DNA of 16,156 bases, from positions 1 to 16,156 of the forward strand of contig CAYSLA010000072.1 in assembly GCA_964431685.1 (NCBI GenBank), read 5' to 3'. Origin of the DNA: CAYSLA01 sp964431685 (GTDB lineage: Bacteria; Armatimonadota; UBA5829). Shown piece by piece: positions 6,854 through 14,031 of the stretch. Position 1 is the stretch's first letter. Each line of letters opens with the position of its first letter. The notes under the pieces are model-generated. The model saw nothing but the letters and a program-made list of their open reading frames with translations, was not told the origin of the DNA and ran no database searches. A program made the position numbers and the translations under genes.

Positions 6854-6872
6854 CCCTGAACTCGATTCAGGG
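6854..6872. repeat. CCCTGAA/TTCAGGG palindrome in the hydrolase-tatD gap
   Basis: Perfect 7-base arms CCCTGAA (6854-6860) and TTCAGGG (6866-6872), loop CTCGA. Related to 4834-4852 and 2955-2971. No T-run follows in either direction, so an intrinsic terminator is unlikely. Confidence 0.5.
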
Positions 6873-6885
6873 CTCGTTTGCGGAG

Positions 6886-6918
6886 CGTGAGATTTCTCAC
6901 TTTGTTCGAAGTGACAGC
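6886..6918 (-). repeat. Dispersed repeat of the GTCATTCCGA type, copy 1
   Basis: Read on the minus strand it begins GCTGTCACTTCGAACAAAG and continues with the GTGAGAAATCTCAC palindromic part. This resembles a widespread bacterial interspersed repeat whose chance translation gives CHFEQSEKSH-like peptides. It abuts, and by one base overlaps, the stop codon of the hydrolase gene. A diverged relative is at 11548-11571. Confidence 0.5.
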
Positions 6919-7730
6919 TAGAGGCACGGCACGCGGTCGGCAAGGAATTCCTCGACAAGCTGATTGAACAGATCGTACCTGTGGTAAAATGCAAATTCCC
7001 CAACGCCCTCGATGACTTCGAGAATCGAACCTTCGATCAGTCCGTGCAGCGCCTCAGATCCGGCAAGTATATAGTCCGGCTCGTCGGACCCACATACGAC
7101 TAATGCGGGCACGCCGACATTCTGACAGTCCTCCGTGACATCAGCGGAACCGAGCACACGCATCCATGCTTTGATGCTGCGCGAGGAAAGATGCGGATTG
7201 TTCACCAGTGAATCGGACAAGTCCCAGCCTGCGTCGGTCGGAGTTTGCTCAGTTTGTGACGAAGCAACCTGTCTTCCCCCGACGCCAAGTTTCCCTAGCC
7301 ACCTGACCAGGAAGCTATCGAAGCGAGGTCTGCCGGGCAACATGTCGTGGATAAGGCGGTTCTTCTCTAACTCGACAAAGCTCGGAGCGCAAGAGTGAAG
7401 GATCAGCCCCAGACAACAATCGGGATGAGCGGACGCGAGCTTTATTGCGGCCAGGCCACCCGCGCCGTGGCCGACTATCACCGCGGAGGGAACCCCCAGA
7501 TGTTTCAGAAGACGCAGGGCCTGGCTGGAGACGTGGTCGAGGTCTACGGCTCGACCCTTCCTGCGGAGTGCCGGAGTAAACGCAATTACGCGGCAGCGAT
7601 CCGACAGGGCGGACACCTGATACCCGAAGCACTCTTTAAGACCCAACACGCCGGGTATGAGGAGCAATGGCACACCCGCTCCAGTATCCGTGTACTCCAG
7701 TTTGAGGTCATCGGCACGAAAGATGGGCAA
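6918..7730 (-). CDS. Alpha/beta-hydrolase-fold protein lacking the nucleophile serine
   Basis: 270 residues with the layout of a small alpha/beta hydrolase: GVPLLLIPGVLG (19-30, oxyanion-hole loop), VIAFTPALRRKG, the nucleophile-elbow strand VIVGHGAGG (84-92), VPALVVCGSDEPDYI (207-221, acid), and a C-terminal ILEVIEGVGEFAFYH. The elbow reads G-H-G-A-G, so Gly89 occupies the place of the catalytic Ser, and in GVGE the glutamate 245 replaces the usual His of GAGH. Asp216 or Asp219 remains. The protein is therefore probably inactive as a serine hydrolase, or uses other residues (His88, His250). TTG 7730 is the start, with AGGTGG 6 bases upstream. First gene of the tatD/MoxR block; a repeat-filled gap of 107 bases separates it from tatD. 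Confidence 0.8.
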   Translation of the reverse strand: MPIFRADDLKLEYTDTGAGVPLLLIPGVLGLKECFGYQVSALSDRCRVIAFTPALRRKGRAVDLDHVSSQALRLLKHLGVPSAVIVGHGAGGLAAIKLASAHPDCCLGLILHSCAPSFVELEKNRLIHDMLPGRPRFDSFLVRWLGKLGVGGRQVASSQTEQTPTDAGWDLSDSLVNNPHLSSRSIKAWMRVLGSADVTEDCQNVGVPALVVCGSDEPDYILAGSEALHGLIEGSILEVIEGVGEFAFYHRYDLFNQLVEEFLADRVPCL

Positions 7731-7763
7731 AACTAACCACCTGTCCGGTCATTTCGAGAACGG

Positions 7764-7769
7764 AGTATA
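7764..7769 (-). promoter_or_regulatory. Possible -10 box for the hydrolase operon
   Basis: TATACT on the minus strand, 34 bases before the TTG start, at the right distance for a short leader. No convincing -35 box is visible upstream, so this is tentative. Confidence 0.3.
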
Positions 7770-7828
7770 AGACCCATGCGACACATAGGCGCCATACTCA
7801 CTCTTCCGCAATACTAACGAGGCCAGTA

Positions 7829-8401
7829 TTAACTGCCAAACACGCTCAGCCTGATATACACCGCCACCAGAACCACCACTACGATCAGAAGATTGATCTG
7901 TTCATGATTAACGCAGAGCTGTCGCCAACTGGCACGCTGCGGCTCGGACTTCGAGTATGCCTTGAGCCGGGGCAGCCAGCGGTGAATCTCGCTGCAGTAT
8001 TCCTGATAGTGCGGCTTGAATATCTCCTTAAGCCTGGATTCCTCGCGGTTCACCCGGATGTGTGCATAGATAGCGAACAAAACAACATAGGCCGCTATGA
8101 TGTACGGGTTCCAAGTGATGATGACAAAACCCAGCCCAACGAAGAATCTGCCAATGTACATCGGGTTTCTGACGTAGGAATAGGGTCCGGATATCGTAAA
8201 CCTCTCGTCTTTTCGTATTTGAGACGAGGCCCACATCTGAATCATCTCTCCGAACAGAGACACCGGTGCACCGTAGTAGAACGCTGACAGTTCTCGCATG
8301 GTTGCCACAAGGGCGAACACGACAACAGCCACCAAAGGGCCACGCAGATATGTCATACCGCGATGAAGTCTTTCGCCGACGGGAAGAGCTTGTGATTCCA
8401 A
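7829..8401 (-). CDS. ICMT/phospholipid-methyltransferase-like membrane methyltransferase
   Basis: About 191 residues and strongly hydrophobic. The segment SGPYSYVRNPMYIG (71-84) followed by a membrane stretch, then NREESRLKEIFKPHYQEY and RWLP (141-144), is the signature of the isoprenylcysteine carboxyl methyltransferase/PEMT-like family, which transfers methyl groups from SAM to membrane-bound substrates. The natural substrate cannot be told from sequence. A last hydrophobic helix (about 170-186) follows the usual end of the domain. I chose TTG 8401 because GGAGG (8412-8408) is 6 bases upstream and a promoter at 8466-8438 would start the RNA near 8431; the longer frame from GTG 8455 begins inside that promoter and has no ribosome site. 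Confidence 0.8.
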   Translation of the reverse strand: MESQALPVGERLHRGMTYLRGPLVAVVVFALVATMRELSAFYYGAPVSLFGEMIQMWASSQIRKDERFTISGPYSYVRNPMYIGRFFVGLGFVIITWNPYIIAAYVVLFAIYAHIRVNREESRLKEIFKPHYQEYCSEIHRWLPRLKAYSKSEPQRASWRQLCVNHEQINLLIVVVVLVAVYIRLSVFGS

Positions 8402-8437
8402 CCATAGCCTCCATTGTGATACCAAAACCAAGGTGAA

Positions 8438-8466
8438 GTTTAACACGCCGAACACTCAGCGGTCAA
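8438..8466 (-). promoter_or_regulatory. Promoter for the ICMT-like gene
   Basis: Minus-strand TTGACC (8466-8461), 17 bases, TTAAAC (8443-8438). The -35 box matches at 5 of 6 and the -10 box at 3 of 6. Predicted RNA start near 8431, upstream of GGAGG and TTG 8401. Confidence 0.45.
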
Positions 8467-8496
8467 GTGGAAAAATAGCCTCTCACCTGCCTACTG

Positions 8497-8505
8497 TGCT
8501 ATAAT
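8497..8505 (+). promoter_or_regulatory. Extended -10 promoter for the thioesterase-nfnAB operon
   Basis: TGCTATAAT is a perfect extended -10 element (TGn plus TATAAT, 8500-8505). No -35 box is evident, as is normal for this type. RNA would begin about 8511-8513, leaving a leader of about 10 bases, so translation may be nearly leaderless (GGGA 8 bases before the ATG is the only ribosome-site candidate). It is divergent from the ICMT-like promoter. Confidence 0.6.
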
Positions 8506-8522
8506 GTGCCGGGAAACTTGAT

Positions 8523-8921
8523 ATGGAATTTCTGGACAATGACGGCTGCTTCGCCTGCGGCAAGACCAACCCTATAGGGCTCCACCTGGATTTCACGGAA
8601 GAGGGGGACGAGTATGTCTCATACTTTACCCCAAGGATCGAGCATCAGGGATGGAAGGGCGTTGTGCACGGCGGACTGGTGAGCACGGTGCTGGACGAAG
8701 TTATGGCACGCCGGGCGCATTCGTCCGGACTGGACGCTGTGACGGGAGAACTGACTGTTCGCTACAAGAAGCCTACACCCATTGGCCGCCGTCTGCGTTT
8801 CGCTGCAAAGATAGAGTCAATCGAGGGCAGGGTCATCCATATGACCGCAAATGTCGCTGACGACGAGAGCACCGTGTTCGCGACAGCCAAGGGACGCATC
8901 ATAATTGTGAGGGACAAATGA
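8523..8921 (+). CDS. PaaI-type hotdog-fold thioesterase
   Basis: 132 residues, the normal size for a single hotdog domain that hydrolyses acyl-CoA thioesters. Visible motifs are CFACGKTNPIGLHL (9-22), a common N-terminal signature of this subgroup, and VVHGGLVSTVLDEVM (47-61), the central helix with HGG and the acidic pair D58/E59 expected at the active site, followed by the strand LTVRYKKPTPIG. Substrate unknown. First gene of the operon; its stop overlaps the start of the DUF2007 gene (ATGA at 8918-8921). Confidence 0.88.
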   Translation: MEFLDNDGCFACGKTNPIGLHLDFTEEGDEYVSYFTPRIEHQGWKGVVHGGLVSTVLDEVMARRAHSSGLDAVTGELTVRYKKPTPIGRRLRFAAKIESIEGRVIHMTANVADDESTVFATAKGRIIIVRDK

Positions 8922-9178
8922 CCAGTGGCAGCCGGGGATTGGATGAAGGGCTTGTGGTTGTGCACGAAGCGTTGGACGAGTCTGAGGCCAACATCATCAA
9001 AGGCATACTTGATGACGCCGGTATTCCAGCGATGCTGCAATCGCTTCAGGTTTCGATGTATGACGGCGTGATGTCAATGTTCCACGGCCACTGGGGCAAC
9101 GTCGTTGTGAGGCAGGAAGACTATGGACGCGCCCTGGATATAATCCAGGCGTCACAAACGCAAGGAATAGGGGACTAA
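8918..9178 (+). CDS. DUF2007-family small protein
   Basis: 86 residues. The sequence VVVHEALDESEANIIKGILDDAGIPAML, followed by WGNVVVRQEDYGRALDIIQ, fits DUF2007, a small alpha/beta domain annotated as a putative signal-transducing protein, without an established function. Start overlaps the thioesterase stop by 4 bases; the nfnA-like gene begins 7 bases after its end, so it sits inside a tight four-gene operon. Confidence 0.8.
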   Translation: MTSGSRGLDEGLVVVHEALDESEANIIKGILDDAGIPAMLQSLQVSMYDGVMSMFHGHWGNVVVRQEDYGRALDIIQASQTQGIGD

Positions 9179-9185
9179 CACGCAA

Positions 9186-10076
9186 ATGAGCAATCATCCT
9201 GACGGGAAGACCTGCAATCTGGCGAATCTGACCCCGGATCAACTGAGCAACAAGGTTGTAGGCAAGCGCAAACTCTCTGATGTGCTGACACTTCTGGAGG
9301 TACATTCGCCGCTGATCGCTGCCTCGGCGAAACCTGGACAGTTTGTCATGGTCTGGCCGGGCGAGAAAAGTGAGCGAATTCCACTGACGGTGTCAGACCT
9401 GGACCCGGAAGCAGGCACCATCACAATCATCTTCCAGGAGGTAGGAAGAGGTACCCTGGAGATGGGCAAGTTTGAGGTAGGTGATTCCATACCGAGCCTC
9501 TCGGGCCCTCTTGGGAAACCCACCGAGATCGAGAACTACGGCACGAGCGTTGTGATAGGCGGAGGGGTCGGCACGGCAATCGCCAGGCCGGTTGCGGCCG
9601 GACTTAAGAAGGCCGGCAACACGCTGATTACGATAATCGGCGCTCGGGAGCGGTCTCTGATCATACTTGAGGAAGAGATGCGCGCGATGTCTGACGAGAC
9701 TATCATAACTACCGACGACGGCTCCTACGGCCGCAAGGGAATCGTCACTGAGCCTCTGAAAGAACTACTGGACTCTCGCAAGATCGACTTTGTGGTGGCA
9801 ATCGGACCACTGCCGATGATGAGGGCAGTCGCGGAAACCACCAAACCGTATGGAGTCAAGACCATCGTGAGTTTGGACCCCATCATGATCGACGGCACCG
9901 GAATGTGCGGAGGGTGCAGGGTGACCGTCGGAGGCAAGACGATGTTCACGTGCGTTGATGGGCCGGATTTCGACGCACATCAGGTCGACTGGGACGAACT
10001 CCGAGCCCGTAAAGCATTCTACTTCGAGCAGGAGAAGGTTCAGCGGGAAGCATTCATGGCCGGAGGTGACGAGTAA
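9186..10076 (+). CDS. nfnA: NfnA-type FAD/[2Fe-2S] subunit (sulfide/dihydroorotate dehydrogenase-like)
   Basis: NfnA with NfnB forms the electron-bifurcating NADH-dependent reduced ferredoxin:NADP+ oxidoreductase in the cytoplasm. 296 residues: an FAD-binding barrel with KPGQFVMVWPG and RIPLTVSD (about 49-72), an NAD-binding part beginning VVIGGGVGTAIARPV (122-136), and a C-terminal iron-sulfur segment MIDGTGMCGGCRV...FTCVDGP with Cys241, Cys244 and Cys256. Only three cysteines are present; Asp236 may be the fourth ligand, as described for NfnA structures. The N-terminus is about 15-20 residues longer than usual, and its ATG has only a distant AGGGG site. The stop is followed immediately by the nfnB start. 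Some members are called SudB or are paired with other enzymes, so the exact reaction is inferred from the pair. Confidence 0.85.
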   Translation: MSNHPDGKTCNLANLTPDQLSNKVVGKRKLSDVLTLLEVHSPLIAASAKPGQFVMVWPGEKSERIPLTVSDLDPEAGTITIIFQEVGRGTLEMGKFEVGDSIPSLSGPLGKPTEIENYGTSVVIGGGVGTAIARPVAAGLKKAGNTLITIIGARERSLIILEEEMRAMSDETIITTDDGSYGRKGIVTEPLKELLDSRKIDFVVAIGPLPMMRAVAETTKPYGVKTIVSLDPIMIDGTGMCGGCRVTVGGKTMFTCVDGPDFDAHQVDWDELRARKAFYFEQEKVQREAFMAGGDE

Positions 10077-11495
10077 GTGGCGAAGGTTCTAGAAAAACAG
10101 CATCCGATGCCGCAGCAGGACGCTGAGGTTCGCATAACCAATTTCGATGAAGTCGCTCTGGGCTACAGCGAAGAAACGGCTGTGGCCGAAGCCGAGCGGT
10201 GTTTGGGATGCAAGAAGAAGCCGTGCGTATCGGGCTGTCCTGTAAACATCGACATCCCCGAGTTCATCGGTAAGATAAAGGAAAACGACTACATAGGGGC
10301 GGCGCAGGTAATCAAGCAGACCAACTCGCTGCCGGCCATCTGCGGTCGCGTCTGCCCGCAGGAGAACCAGTGCGAGAAAGAGTGCGTGTTATCGAAGAAA
10401 TTTGAATCGGTGGGCATCGGCAGGCTGGAACGGTTTGTCTCAGACTACGAAGCGGCCAACTCGAAAGTCACCGAGCCGCCAAAAGCCCTGCATCCCGAGC
10501 TAGCCAAATACAATGTGGCTGTGGTGGGAAGCGGGCCCGCCGGGCTGACCGTCGCCGGAGATCTTGCGAAGCTCGGATATTCGGTAACAGTCTTCGAGGC
10601 ACTGCACAAGCTCGGCGGGGTGCTGCGGTATGGCATCCCCGAGTTCAGACTGCCTCGCGACATTTTGGACCGCGAGATCGAGTATGTGCAGAGCCTGGGC
10701 GTGAAGTTCGTGACAGACGTGATAGTCGGTCGGACATTCCGCGTGATGGATCTGCTTGAGCGAGGATTTGACGCTGTGTTTGTGGGAAGCGGGGCCGGTG
10801 CGCCGAAGTTCCTGGGGATCGAGGGCGAAAACCTCGGCGGCGTCTACTCCGGCAACGAGTGGCTTACGCGCATCAACCTTATGCGGGCGAATCGCGAGGA
10901 CTACTCCACCCCGATCAAGATTCCGAAGCGCGCGATCATCATCGGCGCCGGCAACACCGCAATGGACTGCTGCCGGACGGCGCTTCGCATCGGCTCTGAG
11001 AAAGTGACAATCGTCTACCGTCGCGGCAGAGAAGAGATGCCGGCCAGAGCCGAGGAGATCGAGAACGCGGAGCACGAGGGTGTGGAGTTCAAGCTGCTAA
11101 CCAACCCCAAGCGGTTCATAGGCGACGAAAAAGGGCAGGTCAAAGCAATCGAGTGTCTTCGGATGGAGCTTGGCGAACCGGACGAGTCTGGCAGGAGGCG
11201 GCCGGTGACGGTCAAAGGCTCGGAGTTCACGATCGAGGCGGACACGGTCATAGTAGCTCTCGGACAGAACCCCAATCCTCTGATTCGATCAACCACTGAT
11301 GGCCTCGAAACGCAGAGCTGGGGCGGCATCATCACTGACTCCGCGACAGGCATGACCAGCATTCCGGGAGTGTTCGCCGGGGGAGACGCGGTCACGGGCG
11401 AGGCAACAGTCATCAGCGCTATGGGCGCGGGCAAGATCGCGGCCGTCGGGATCGACCGCCACATCCGCAAGATGCACGGCCTGCCGGAGGCCTGA
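10077..11495 (+). CDS. nfnB: NfnB-type flavoprotein (homotetrameric glutamate-synthase/GltD-like)
   Basis: 472 residues, the usual length. The N-terminal iron-sulfur region carries two groups of four cysteines, C42/C45/C50/C54 and C89/C93/C99/C103, for two [4Fe-4S] clusters. Then come the FAD dinucleotide fold VVGSGPAGL (149-157), GVLRYGIPEFRLP (181-193), the NADPH fold IIGAGNTAMD (288-297) with VYRRGREEMPAR, and the final GVFAGGDAVTGEATVISAMGAG. Databases often call such proteins NADPH-dependent glutamate synthase, but no glutaminase/large subunit is present and the direct pairing with an NfnA homologue points to NfnAB. GTG start with a perfect GGAGGTGA site 7 bases upstream, inside the end of nfnA. 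Confidence 0.9.
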   Translation: MAKVLEKQHPMPQQDAEVRITNFDEVALGYSEETAVAEAERCLGCKKKPCVSGCPVNIDIPEFIGKIKENDYIGAAQVIKQTNSLPAICGRVCPQENQCEKECVLSKKFESVGIGRLERFVSDYEAANSKVTEPPKALHPELAKYNVAVVGSGPAGLTVAGDLAKLGYSVTVFEALHKLGGVLRYGIPEFRLPRDILDREIEYVQSLGVKFVTDVIVGRTFRVMDLLERGFDAVFVGSGAGAPKFLGIEGENLGGVYSGNEWLTRINLMRANREDYSTPIKIPKRAIIIGAGNTAMDCCRTALRIGSEKVTIVYRRGREEMPARAEEIENAEHEGVEFKLLTNPKRFIGDEKGQVKAIECLRMELGEPDESGRRRPVTVKGSEFTIEADTVIVALGQNPNPLIRSTTDGLETQSWGGIITDSATGMTSIPGVFAGGDAVTGEATVISAMGAGKIAAVGIDRHIRKMHGLPEA

Positions 11496-11508
11496 GACAT
11501 ATCTGAGT

Positions 11509-11540
11509 TATGCTTCGGGACGGGGGTGTCCCGAAGCATA
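11509..11540. repeat. Strong REP-like hairpin between converging genes
   Basis: Perfect 13-base arms, TATGCTTCGGGAC (11509-11521) and GTCCCGAAGCATA (11528-11540), around a G-rich 6-base loop. The arms match the hairpins inside tatD (CTTCG + GGAC), here without the bulge. No T-run follows on either strand, so it is not a classical terminator, although it could block transcription or protect the 3' end of the nfn transcript. Confidence 0.75.
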
Positions 11541-11547
11541 TCCTTGT

Positions 11548-11589
11548 GCTGTCATTCCGACCAGCGGGAGGTCCTGGATCAGGTTCCTG
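11548..11589. repeat. Dispersed repeat of the GTCATTCCGA type, diverged copy
   Basis: Begins GCTGTCATTCCGACCAG, alignable with the minus-strand reading of 6918-6886 over about 22 bases, and continues into TCCTGGATCAGG, which resembles the palindrome at 4834-4852. It fills the space up to the stop codon of the glycosidase gene. Confidence 0.4.
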
Positions 11590-12915
11590 CTACTTCAGAT
11601 GCTTGAAGTGCGGCAGGTAGTCTCTGTTGGCCTCGAACATCTCGTCGACCATCTTCTGAGTTTCTTCCAGCGATAGCACGGCGCTGGTGAGCGGATCGAA
11701 GCACACCGCGTGGAACACTTTGCGCGGGTCGCCCTCAATGCAGCCCTCAACAGCTAGTTCTTCGCAGCGAGAGCTGATGTTGTTGAGCAGGGCAAGCTGT
11801 GCGGGGAGAGCCCCCACGGCGATAGCGTCCAACCCTCGCTTTGATGCCATTACCGGCACTTCCACACAACAGCCCTCAGGCAGGTTCGATATCAGGCCGA
11901 AATTGCGCACATTGCCATTGAACTCGTAGAGGTCGCCATCGCCAATTGTAGCGTTGAATATGCTCGCCGCGTATTCGAGTCCTCTGGTAAGGTCCACTGG
12001 CTCAGCGAGTTGCTTGTTGACCTCGTCTCTCCAGGTGTCCTGGCGTTCAAGGTAGTAGTTGACAACCCACGCGTACTCGCCAGGGTTCCATCCGGTTCCG
12101 TGAGTGCAATACTTCTCGATGAGGTCCGGTCTCTTGCGGAACCAGGCGTTGTATTCGGAGTTGTGCCCGCTGGATTCGGTGACGTAGTAGTCCAGATTCA
12201 GGAACATCTCGTTTCGAACGATTTCTTCGTTGTAGATTTCCGGTTTCGTAGTCACTGCTTCACGGATCAAAGGATACGCATCCCTGCCGTTCCACCGGTA
12301 GTCGACAAACCAGGCCTGGTGGTTGATTCCCGCACACCTGAAAGTAACCTCTGACATCGGCGCGCCAATCCAGTTCGCGAGCATCTCAGCGGTCCCCTGC
12401 ACGCTGTGACAAAGTCCGGATATGGCAAGGTGCGGGTACTTGCCCTGCATAGCGCGGCACAGCATGGCCATAGGGTTCGTGTAGTTCAGGAATATAGCAT
12501 GCGGGCAGAGCCGGTCAATGTCTTTACAGATATCGAGCATCACCGGAATTGTGCGAAGAGCCCGGAATATCCCGGACGGACCGCGAGTGTCGCCGATGTT
12601 GATGTCCACCCCATACTTCTTTGGTATCTCTACGTCGGTGCGAAAAACATCCACACCGCCCTGAAGGATGGTGCAGATGACTCCATCCGCATCCTTGAGA
12701 GCCTCTTCGCGATTCTTGGTGGCTACGACTTTGGCAGGGTAGTTTCCGGCTGCCACAATCCGGTCAACTGCAGTCTTGATAAGATCCAGACGCTCGCTGT
12801 CGATGTCCATCAATGCGATGGTGCTGTCAGCGAGAGCCGGGAATGTCAGAATGTCGCGCACAAGGCCACGGGTGAAGCCTATGCTTCCCGCTCCGATAAA
12901 CGCTATCTTAGGCAT
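11590..12915 (-). CDS. Family 4 glycoside hydrolase (alpha-galactosidase/alpha-glucosidase type)
   Basis: Family GH4 enzymes cleave glycosides by an oxidation-elimination route that needs bound NAD+ and a divalent metal, usually Mn2+. The protein is 441 residues, normal for MelA/AglA. Visible: NAD-binding MPKIAFIGAGSIGFTRGL (1-18), acidic MDID (36-39), INIGDTRGPSG (106-115), FLNYTNPMAML (142-152), metal-binding C169/H170 in GLCHSVQGTAE, and INHQAWF with His199. GINHQAWF with CHSV favours the alpha-galactosidase/alpha-glucosidase branch over phospho-glycosidases, but substrate cannot be fixed. ATG 12915 is preferred over an upstream frame from 12996 because the family starts at MPKI and GAGGA precedes it by 7 bases. 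No sugar transporter or regulator gene is adjacent. Confidence 0.92.
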   Translation of the reverse strand: MPKIAFIGAGSIGFTRGLVRDILTFPALADSTIALMDIDSERLDLIKTAVDRIVAAGNYPAKVVATKNREEALKDADGVICTILQGGVDVFRTDVEIPKKYGVDINIGDTRGPSGIFRALRTIPVMLDICKDIDRLCPHAIFLNYTNPMAMLCRAMQGKYPHLAISGLCHSVQGTAEMLANWIGAPMSEVTFRCAGINHQAWFVDYRWNGRDAYPLIREAVTTKPEIYNEEIVRNEMFLNLDYYVTESSGHNSEYNAWFRKRPDLIEKYCTHGTGWNPGEYAWVVNYYLERQDTWRDEVNKQLAEPVDLTRGLEYAASIFNATIGDGDLYEFNGNVRNFGLISNLPEGCCVEVPVMASKRGLDAIAVGALPAQLALLNNISSRCEELAVEGCIEGDPRKVFHAVCFDPLTSAVLSLEETQKMVDEMFEANRDYLPHFKHLK

Positions 12916-13008
12916 TAGCTGGTCCTCTGATCTGTTCAGTATTGTGTTCCCACTGCGGGATTCAGGCATTAGTCTATCACAAGGTGTAAGTGACACACAA
13001 GCCGAGCC

Positions 13009-14031
13009 GTGATGAAACTATTTCGTCCGCAATGGAGTCTTATATCCAAGTCCGAGAGGAGCACACCAACATTGCACACTGTTCTTATGGTATACGTTCT
13101 TACCGCGCGCATGGCATTCCCGTCAGTGGATTTGGCGCCGACCGGCAGCGAACCTGTGGCCCCTCCCCCGATATCAGCGAAGCGAACGGTCAACTTCGAC
13201 CTTTTCAGCGACCGCAAGGCTCCTCGTGGCTCGTGGGCGCGAGTGACGGTGCCGGAAACCCTCAACAAGCAGGGATTTGTGGAGATGGGCATCATCTCCG
13301 AGGGACTGCCCGACGATGCGGAAGTCGCGAGCCAACCGGCTCAGACCAGACACGTGACGCGATCGTACTGGGGGAGTTCGGAAACGCCTGCCGACGGTCA
13401 ACCGCTGGCCGTGACGCAGACGGGCAGCACTCAGGTCTCCAGGCTTGACGTGCCCACCGGAACTTACGCATACTGGCCTGCGTTCGACAACGAGAAGATG
13501 CCAACGGAGCCGCGCATCGCCGGGCCGTACACGCTGGAAACCAGTTTCTGTGGGACGGTATCAATGCGCATCGAGCCTGATCAGGACTTCCTCTCCCCAA
13601 TTGAGTTGACAGGAATGCCCAACAACGCTGACCTTGACAAACCCATACGTGTGAGCTGGCTGGGGATCCCCGGCGCTCTGGGCTACGTGGTCAGCGCTTT
13701 TGCCGGGAAAGCGAACGAGTCAGTTGAATGGACAGCAGGTAACGATCTGAAGCTCGCAGCAAGGGTTGAGACACAGGCTTACGTACCCGAGACTGTCAAA
13801 GAGCTGATCAAGAGCGGAGCGCTGCTGAGCCCTGACACCTTGTCCTGCACGATTCCGGCGGGAATATTCGCTGGACACAACAGCGTGATGTTAACAATTC
13901 ACGCCATCGGCAAAGACCAGATACTGCGGAACGACGAGATAGAGGTCCGCACCGTGGTACGGTCGAGCGCCACCATTCCCATATATGTGAAGCCCAACCC
14001 GGCGCTCTGGGGGTCCCCTGACGCCAACTGA
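13009..14031 (+). CDS. Unrecognised protein with a possible Ig/fibronectin-like domain
   Basis: I do not recognise this gene. The open frame codes for up to 340 residues. The start is uncertain: GTG 13009 and ATG 13012 have no ribosome site; TTG 13072 has AGGAG about 10 bases upstream and would give a short hydrophobic N-terminus (HTVLMVYVLTARMAF), perhaps an export signal. The body (about 60-335) is rich in beta-type sequence and has few cysteines. The part PIELTGMPNN...KPIRVSWLGIPGALGYVVSAF (197-231) has the look of an Ig- or fibronectin-like strand pair, as in extracellular carbohydrate or surface proteins. Frame quality and codon use are consistent with a real gene. It is divergent from the glycosidase gene, sharing a 93-base gap; the following 211 bases (14032-14242) hold only the next promoter. 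Confidence 0.6.
   Translation: MMKLFRPQWSLISKSERSTPTLHTVLMVYVLTARMAFPSVDLAPTGSEPVAPPPISAKRTVNFDLFSDRKAPRGSWARVTVPETLNKQGFVEMGIISEGLPDDAEVASQPAQTRHVTRSYWGSSETPADGQPLAVTQTGSTQVSRLDVPTGTYAYWPAFDNEKMPTEPRIAGPYTLETSFCGTVSMRIEPDQDFLSPIELTGMPNNADLDKPIRVSWLGIPGALGYVVSAFAGKANESVEWTAGNDLKLAARVETQAYVPETVKELIKSGALLSPDTLSCTIPAGIFAGHNSVMLTIHAIGKDQILRNDEIEVRTVVRSSATIPIYVKPNPALWGSPDAN

Noticed and set aside
6692..7003. 103-codon minus-strand frame containing CHFEQSEKSH
   Set aside because: This peptide is the chance translation of a dispersed repeat, and the frame spans the ends of two real genes.
10077..11495. True glutamate synthase small subunit
   Set aside because: No large GltB subunit is near, two Fe-S cysteine groups and a directly upstream NfnA-type gene fit NfnB better.
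12406..12918. 170-codon plus-strand frame opposite the glycosidase
   Set aside because: Antisense shadow of conserved GH4 motifs, no ribosome site.
12983..12996. Operator GTGT and ACAC in the glycosidase promoter region
   Set aside because: Only four-base arms, and no convincing promoter boxes beside it.
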